From assembly GCA_963920765.1 (NCBI GenBank), contig OY987249.1, positions 9,486,817-9,550,816 on the forward strand: a DNA stretch of 64,000 bases, read 5' to 3'. The notes below the pieces were generated by a model that saw only the letters and a program-made list of their open reading frames with translations, did no database searches and was not told the origin of the DNA. Positions 57,243 through 64,000 of this stretch are shown one piece after another; positions within the stretch are counted from its first letter, which is position 1; every line of letters begins with the position of its first letter. The position numbers were made by a program, and so were the translations under genes. The DNA is from Ulota crispa (taxonomy: Eukaryota; Streptophyta; Bryopsida; Orthotrichales; Orthotrichaceae).

Positions 57243-57970
57243 GAGCATCTCCAATCCAGTCGTGATCAAGGGCCCCAACAGACAGTGCCTGACTGCTTGC
57301 CAATTCCAGGGCAAGGGCATTTTTTAGCTCAATTGCTTCCAATGTAAACAAGTTTTGACACTCACTAAACACATTTTTTTAGTTGTTTATGTCTTTTTCA
57401 AATATTTATGTGAGGAGATTTATGTCAGAAACATCCAAAACCTACGTCACAGTCAGAGAATCACACACTTTGGAGTGTAAGGTATGTACATCCATAAGCG
57501 TCAAATTAAGGATTTTGAACATGATGAGTATCAACAAACAGCTACCAAATTATAGGATCCTATTAGGAAAAGAAAAAAAATGAGTTTGCACTTTTGAATG
57601 TATGATTTGGATACTGTGAGAATAAGTTGTGAACTTTTAAAGAGCAAACTGCCATTGCACCCATAAACACTTTCAAGATTTCATGTTCACATGTTGTACA
57701 TTCTTGTCATTACATCTATCCACTTCCATAGATTTTCCAAGATTTCAGAGGTGACGCTTGTGGGGACACTAACACTTATGGCTACACATACCTTAATTCA
57801 TGACTCTCCAAATTGTGCAAACATGCAGAGGAGGGGCTCTTGTGTTGGGAGGCCTACAAAATGCAATTGCAAGTAACTGCTGCATTGGAGCCTTGGTTTT
57901 AACTCAAGCTTGGTCTAGCTCTCTATGCAAGCTTTTCTGTGCATGTGTTATGGTTGGATTGGGGATGCTC
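57243..57970. mobile_element. MITE R10 interrupted by M3
   Basis: GAGCATCTCCAATCCAG ... TTGGATTGGGGATGCTC, flanked by TTA at 57240-57242 and 57971-57973. Without M3 and one TA it is 412 bp, close to R1 and R8. Confidence 0.8.
57480..57793. mobile_element. TA-flanked MITE M3 (314 bp), nested in R10
   Basis: AGGTATGTACATCCATAAGC ... CTTATGGCTACACATACCT, flanked by TA at 57478-57479 and 57794-57795. Inverted relative of M1 and M2. Confidence 0.85.
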
Positions 57971-58270
57971 TTACAATTGTTTACAAACAGTGTAATTGCC
58001 AACAATTTAGTAGTACAACTATAAGTACCAATCCTAAGTACAGTGGCTTACCAAAAATATTGTTGCATTTTTGTTTATCACCTTCTTCTCATGGATTTGA
58101 GGAGATTTCACTTCAATAATACATACAACAAACCATCATTATTACCATGATAATTCCCAATAATCAGCTTGTCAAAATCAAAAAATAATTTGCTCACTAT
58201 TTTTGTTGCCAAAAATGACTTCAAAAAAGGTGAAAAATTGGAGAGGCGACAATCTTTTTGGTAGGGCACT

Positions 58271-58356
58271 GTATAGTATTGTTCCATAAATTTTTGTCAC
58301 TCACTAGTGGCACTCTTTTGTTGTAAAGGACAAAAATTTATGGAACACTACTATAC
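58271..58356. repeat. 28-bp perfect-but-one hairpin
   Basis: Arms 58271-58298 and 58329-58356 pair at 27 of 28 positions around a 30-nt loop. It directly precedes U. No downstream U-tract typical of a bacterial-type terminator is relevant here. Confidence 0.8.
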
Positions 58357-58361
58357 AATAC

Positions 58362-58893
58362 GAGAAAGAAAGAGTACATAAGTCCCTCTTATGGAATTCA
58401 AAGAAGTTTGTGCAATGAATAATACAATGGGCATTTTATTCTCTCATTTTTGGTATGTGATCCTCATGCAATCCCGGTCAAGCCCACCAAATTTCAGTTA
58501 CTAAAAATCAAAATCCTATTTTTGGTAATTTATTTTGTGTCAAAATCATGGTTTTACAAGAAAGTTGATTAAAAAACATTGGTGACAAACTTTTGAGATT
58601 TGATTGCATGGATATGTAGTAGACATCCATATGCACATCTTTCTTTCAAACAAATATTCCCAAAAAGTTTCAAAATTCCTTCTATAGAGATTTTAATGTT
58701 AGTGTGATCATGACCAAATTTAGTAAAATACATATTTCTTCATGAAAACTATTTTTTGTTATTTGGCTCATACATTGTCATTGAGTTTGTACATTTAAAC
58801 ATGATGATATGTTTATTTTGCCAACAAATAAATTATTTATAGTACAAACTTCTTTGAATCCCATAAAATGAACTTATGTACTCTTTCTTTAGG
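58362..58893. mobile_element. TIR element U (532 bp)
   Basis: Inverted ends of about 50 bp: GAAAGAAAGAGTACATAAGT and its inverse ACTTATGTACTCTTTCTTT, continuing through TTCAAAGAAGTTTGT. No target duplication resolved. The interior loosely resembles 10560-11000. Confidence 0.65.
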
Positions 58894-59411
58894 ATACTCT
58901 GGACAACAATCCTAATAAAATTAACAATATTTCTATCTATTAGCACAATGTAAAATTTTGTGATTATCATATTACTATCACATTTTTGTTACTAGGCAAG
59001 TGATCTCAATTAATAGGAGATTTTGTACAATGCTAGGCCTTTTTACACTAATTTTGGTGAATGTTGTCTAATTGTTGTGAAAATGTGACATGCTTCCTAC
59101 TCCTTGTTCTAGAAATAAAGTTTTGATCACATGTTTTGTTGTCACTCTCGTAGTCATTTGAATATTTTCCCTCTATAATAATGTCGCATTCTTCACACAT
59201 TCTCAAGTTGAGATTTGTGCTTACAAAGTTTCCACAAATTTTAGACTTATGAGTCAAACTATCTGAGATAGTGTTTAATACCATAGTCCTTAAGAAACTA
59301 AATTTATCTAAATTATAGAGAACTATCACATCAGTTCTAATTTTCAAAGTGTCTTGGAATCACGTGGAGTCACCTCAAATGCCTACACACCAAAAATATC
59401 GATAAAGAATA
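58894..59411. other. Unassigned stretch
   Basis: A 99-residue minus-strand ORF (59048-59347) has even composition but no recognised domain and no supporting splice context; not called as a gene. Confidence 0.35.
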
Positions 59412-59819
59412 GGGGATTGCTATAGTGACACCCTAAATTGCTAGCGGGACATCCCCTCTGAGCATGAAAATGTGATTTTTAATATTGATTTTTCTGATTT
59501 TTTAATTTGGATCAAAAGATTTGTTTATCCTTTATCATTCTAAGGTTATATTAAAAAAAGAAAGGTGTGCTTAAATTTCAAACTAAAAATATAGGACTTT
59601 TGAGTTACCTAAAGCAAAAATGTATCAAAAAACAGTATTGGTGCAATAATATTTCAATTTTTTTTTGTATTTGTCGTGTTTTCTTTCAAGGAGGTGATAT
59701 TGTTGTGATTGAATGAATGATGGACCACATAATAAATAAAAAATAGCACTAAATAATCAATTTTCATGCTTAGAGGGGGTGTCATGTTAGCAATTTAGGG
59801 TGTCAATTTAGTAATTCCC
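59412..59819. mobile_element. Mutator-like MITE V (408 bp), 9-bp duplication
   Basis: GGGGATTGCTATAGTGACAC ... GTGTCAATTTAGTAATTCCC, with inverted repeats continuing for about 60 bp. Flanking 9-mers TAAAGAATA (59403-59411) and TAAAAAATA (59820-59828) match at 8 of 9. Long TIRs and a 9-bp duplication fit MULEs. Confidence 0.8.
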
Positions 59820-59828
59820 TAAAAAATA

Positions 59829-61545
59829 TATCAAGAACATGATATTATGCAAGAGTGACAGAAATACAAAATCCATTTACCCACATTTACAGCAACAGGT
59901 GGCAGGCATCAAATTGTTTTTTTACCAAAGTGCACTTCAAAAATAAAATAAAAACCTCCCCACAATTTGGAAAGAATCTTAGGTGGCAAATTCATTAAAT
60001 TCTTTTTTGACCAGTTCTACAAAGCTTCACAAATACAGTATGGAGTACAGTATGGAGTCATATCTTGATAGAGTCTGTGAGCTTCATCAATGCTCCCAAA
60101 CTCCATTGCCCCAGGTTTTCTTCTTCTCTTCTTTTGACATAAGCTTACCATGCCACGCGGCAAGAGCTTCACACCACACAACACTCCATCCATTGACCGT
60201 GGAAGCAAACATGTGAGTTGGCACGAGGGTGACTCGTCAGCCATGGGCATCGGGTGCTCCTTGTGGTATTCAAGTTGAAACGTAACTTACGAGGCAGAGG
60301 GGGTTCCAATTTATGGGAATTGGATCCACAGAATCAAGAGTAAGTTAGTCCTCGTTGAATGCCCTGTTTGTCATGACAATGGATCCCTCTTGTTGGCCAG
60401 GTGTACATCCTCCCTCCCTTGGCCATTCCTGTTGACAGCTCATTTTGTTTCTCCGTTCGGGCAGATTTTAGACAGAATCTGCCCGCATTTTGACAGTGGG
60501 CACCTTAACCTTAATATGTAAAAGAAAATGGGTGAACTTCTGGATGGTATAGCCAAATCCTTTAGAAAGAAACATCAGTTTTGCCAAGTTTGGATGAAAC
60601 TTACTAACTGTAGCTAACTTTATGGATGAACATACACACATGGATGGTTCTATTGTTATTCTCGTTACCTGCTTGCATTCTAGAGTGCATGTTTGCTGAA
60701 AAAACCTAGAAGTCAAATTCAAAAAAACCCCTAGTATGTTCTATCTAACTAGTTTTCTCAAGGGAGAAATTTGGCCTAGAATCTTACCTCATTTTCATAC
60801 AACTACAAAAGAAATGGATGCAAAATGGACAAAAGTGTCCATTCCTTCTCAAGAAAATATTGGGATAGCCCAATGATTGGATGAAAGTTGTGACGAGTAG
60901 CTGATTTTAAGGATGAGCCCGCAAAACAGAATAAATCAAAGACTGAGTCATATTCCTGATGAAATGAATGTGGCCCAATCTAGGGTCCACCAAAATTGCC
61001 TGAAGATCCAGAAGGGCACATGGAAATGTCATGTTTCAAAAATCTTGCTTCAAATTTCCTCGTCAGCAGACATGGTTATAATAAAGGCGCCCCTATCACC
61101 GCCCCTTTGAGGGGGCCCTTTTGCAAGGGAAGTTAACATTGAAATGTTCAACCGGTCATACCCCCAATTCATGACCAATATCCACAGTACACTCCATAAC
61201 AAGGGGTACAAACTAGACCCCATACTACAGTATCTGATACAGTACTGGTAGCTTGTCCTCATCTTTATATTTTTTTGGGCCCATACAGAAAAAGAGAAAG
61301 AACAAGAACAGAAACGGAAAGGAAAAGGAGAAAAAAAACTTAAAAAAAAAAAAAAAAAACCTTTGCAGCGTGGCCTTGACAAATTTAGTTCACAAACAAC
61401 AACAAGCAATGATATCACATAGGCGTCCCAAGTCCCGATTCCCAAGTCCCAGGTCCAAGTTTCTCATCCGGGGTTCCAAGTTTCATGTCCCAAGTTTGAC
61501 CCACTTCCATTCGTGGAATATTTTCTTCAAACTTTGATTGGTTAA
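59829..61545. other. Unassigned stretch, locally GC-richer
   Basis: Moderately GC-rich parts (60050-60460, 61070-61250) have short ORFs without recognised domains. An A-run lies at about 61341-61360. Confidence 0.35.
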
Positions 61546-62889
61546 CCCTTCACCCCTCGTCGCCTGAGGTCCAAAGAGGGTTTAAGGCATCCTTGCTTTT
61601 CAAGTGTTGTAAGTCTCATTGCTAATGGAGTATGAAAATCTCAACCATATAATTTTATATTGGGCATGTTGTAGATGATGTGGATCAAATTTGGGGTCAT
61701 TTGACCTTATAAATTGGAAAGTTATTATGTTTTAGAGCAAATAAAAAATGCTGAAATTTTTCTATAAATACATATGGAAGAGAAATTTCATTTCTAAATT
61801 TACTCAAATGAAAAATATATAAACTTTAAAGTAATTCAAACCAATATGCAAACATATTGGTGAAAGAAAACATCAAACAATATACTCATTTTATTTGCAA
61901 AATTGTTTTGAAATGTCAAAAAACGGTGAAAAAAGTAGCAAAAATCACATTTATGGCTAAACCTCCCTCTACTAAAATGCTTCTCATTCACTCATAACTT
62001 TTTGGATTGATATGAAATTTTAATCAAACTAACTAGACTAATATGCGCAAATTTTCCAAAAACAAATATTGAAAAAAAAGTTTCTATGAAGAAGTTATAA
62101 GCCACCAAAGTTCATTGTAATGCAAAAGTGTGTGGATTTTGAACTTTGAGTTGCTCCCAAACATTCAAGAAAACTTAGATTGACGTGAAGATCTTAACAC
62201 GATTACTAGACTTTAAGGGGAACAAAGCCCAACAAATTTTATTGAAAACAAACATTTGATGAAAAAGATACAAGCCTCCAAAGTTGCAGCCATCACAATG
62301 CAATGTGGTGAACTCAAATTGACCATGTGAACTTTGAATGGCTTTCACAAAACCAATTTGTCTTAGATTGATTTTAAAATTCTATCATAGAAACTAAACT
62401 AATACATGCAACTTTGTCAACAAATTTTACTAAATTTGAACAAAAAACACAAAAGTTAGAGCACTTCAAGTTGCAAAGATGGATTGCTAAAGGACAGAAT
62501 TTGTCCCCTTAGGCAATGAGGGGTTAAACGCCGACACATACAAATATTTGTCCTCTGGCCACTAAAAAACAAGTTGAGTTACAGATAAAAGTTGTTTTTT
62601 AGCTAGTTTTTTTGTAGAAATGATCATAGACACATGGTGCATCATGTAAACACAAAAAACAATCTCAACAAATGCACTTGTATTTTTTAATATCCCAAAT
62701 TGTGAGAAGATTTAGAGACATGGTGTTAAGTCTCATGCTACCCATCTTGCACTTTTCATGAGGGCACCATGCGCTGTTGACTTTTGCAATTGTAAAAAAC
62801 AAAATTTTAATGGATGGGCACTTGCCACACCTCTGTAGGTAGAAACCATTGTAGAGGGCAGGCACGGCCACTCATCCGACGTTCAAGGG
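61546..62889. mobile_element. TTAA-bounded element J1, interrupted by I1
   Basis: TTAA at 61542-61545 and 62890-62893. After removing I1 with one target copy the left end reads CCCTT-M-AACGCCGAC, matching the right end (inverse CCCTTGAACGTCGG). Remaining length 369 bp, against J2 at 378. Confidence 0.75.
61553..62523. mobile_element. TTAA-bounded element I1 (971 bp), nested 7 bp inside J1
   Basis: TTCA at 61549-61552 and TTAA at 62524-62527; CCCCTCGTCGCCTGAGG and inverse CCCCTCATTGCCTAAGG. A GGACA-GAATT-TGTCC stem lies at 62492-62506 near the right end. Confidence 0.8.
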
Positions 62890-62893
62890 TTAA

Positions 62894-64000
62894 GATGTTG
62901 AAACTTGGGATTTGTGACAGTTTCACATTAACCCTTCAAAAACCATCAAACCATATTTTGGTTCAACATAGTGGTTTTTGGCTTATAGAGTAAAATTGCT
63001 TAACAATTTGGAAATTGTTCTTGAAGAATGCTTGTGGTCATAAGAATCTTGCATCCAACCAAGAAAAAAACAATGGAATTGGGTATATGAGTTGATAAAT
63101 AATGGTGTTTATACAACATGGCCTCAAAATACGTACCCATATTTGGTCAAAGATGGATCGAAGCAACAACACAATTTGTCAAACATCCAACAAGGATGGC
63201 ACATTTCAATTGTGTGGTTTAGAAAAACTCAAATTGCTTAAGAAATATGCTTGTATTGTTTTTCTATGGTAGTAGTATAATCATAGTATTTGAAGATCTA
63301 TTGAAATTGTGCTATCATTTCATCTTTTAAATTTGTCATTTCATATTTAGGGCCAATTCTTGATTGGTTTCACCAATTGGATTTTCTATAGCATTTATCA
63401 AAATTCTTGTAGAATTGTTTTAGGGTAGCAAAGAAAATGGGATTTTTTTACACTTTTTCCCATTTAGATACACCTTGTGATTGCTATTTTTATCCATTTT
63501 GTGTGAAACTAGTCTTGTTGGAAAGGTGGGAAAGCCTGCTTTCTAGAAATGTAAGGCTCTTCTCAAGCAAAGCTTGTATGAAGCAGTAAGATTCAAAACC
63601 ACACAAGCATGAAAAACTAAAAATTTTCCACCTACATCTCACTTAATCATTGTAATATTTCACCTCCAATAGTAGATCTAGTTGAAACTTTGATAATTTA
63701 TAGTAAATAAGATGTTATTCCCATTTATACAGTTGGATTATGCAAAGTAGGTCCACATTTTATTCAACTACACATTTCAGTTTACTATCCACGTTTTTGG
63801 TGAATTTTCTGAAAATGTGTGTGGACTTTAAAGAGTTAAGTTACGTCCAACGTCCTTGAAAGTTTAGGCACCGAGAAAGCTGATCTTTGCCCTCCAGAAT
63901 CAGGTCTAACAAAAATGCAGAAACTTAAATTGGAAGCCAACTTATGATACTTTGTTTATTTGAAATGTTCGTTTTTTTAATACTATATTACGCCTAATAT
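62894..64000. other. Unassigned AT-rich stretch
   Basis: No supported gene or element ends to the window edge. Confidence 0.35.

Noticed and set aside
59048-59347. 99-residue minus-strand ORF
   Set aside because: No homology recognised, no splice or promoter support; plausible by chance in 64 kb.
656-62889. TTTAGGG/CCCTAAA as interstitial telomere repeats
   Set aside because: The motif occurs singly at element ends next to TTAA, never in tandem; it is part of the terminal repeat.

Overview
This is a 64-kb stretch of an AT-rich land-plant nuclear genome. Four things point to a plant: a three-exon gene of the CFL1 (Curly Flag Leaf 1) WW-domain family, short GT-AG introns, a Stowaway MITE with the classic CTCCCTCC terminus, and many Tourist-, hAT- and Mutator-type miniature elements. 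The lineage within land plants cannot be fixed from the window. One complete protein-coding gene is supported, with one further candidate exon. Most of the remainder is non-autonomous transposable elements and unclassified AT-rich sequence.

Layout. 1-13.3 kb: heavily nested miniature elements. 13.7-26 kb: scattered MITEs, a probable tRNA-derived SINE, Helitron-like repeats and long unassigned stretches. 26.7-31 kb: Tourist-like and TTAA-bounded elements. 31.5-33 kb: repeat fragments and an isolated exon candidate with good splice sites (32586-32826, minus). 34.7-38.5 kb: the CFL1-like gene on the minus strand. Its 2.3-kb second intron is filled with miniature elements, and its upstream side carries two short tandem repeats. 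39-64 kb: more nested MITEs of the same families.

The dominant signal is a group of elements, roughly 220-980 bp without their own inserts, bounded by TTAA and starting CCCC/CCCT (consensus close to TTAA-CCCCTNAA ... TTNAGGGG-TTAA). Several distinct internal families (labelled A, C, G, H, I, J, Q, X, Z here) share these ends. Many carry a short hairpin just inside a terminus. The stem sequence differs between families but pairing is kept. Nested copies give natural empty-site comparisons: with the inserts and one target copy removed, the host elements return to the length of their uninterrupted relatives (for example 604 bp against 648-710, 369 against 378, 358 against 364-374). TTAA targets with CCC ends are typical of piggyBac-like transposons, which to my knowledge are rarely reported from land plants. 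No transposase is visible, so the superfamily is inferred.

Other recurrent groups are: GAGCATCTCC elements with TAA/TTA duplications (R); Tourist/Harbinger-like elements with TTA duplications (P); hAT-like foldbacks with 8-bp duplications (F, N); a Mutator-like MITE with a 9-bp duplication (V); TA-flanked AGGTA elements (M, W); and foldbacks beginning AACRCCATATT with about 4-bp duplications (E). Letters are local labels only. All coordinates and repeat pairings were read by eye and may be off by a few bases.
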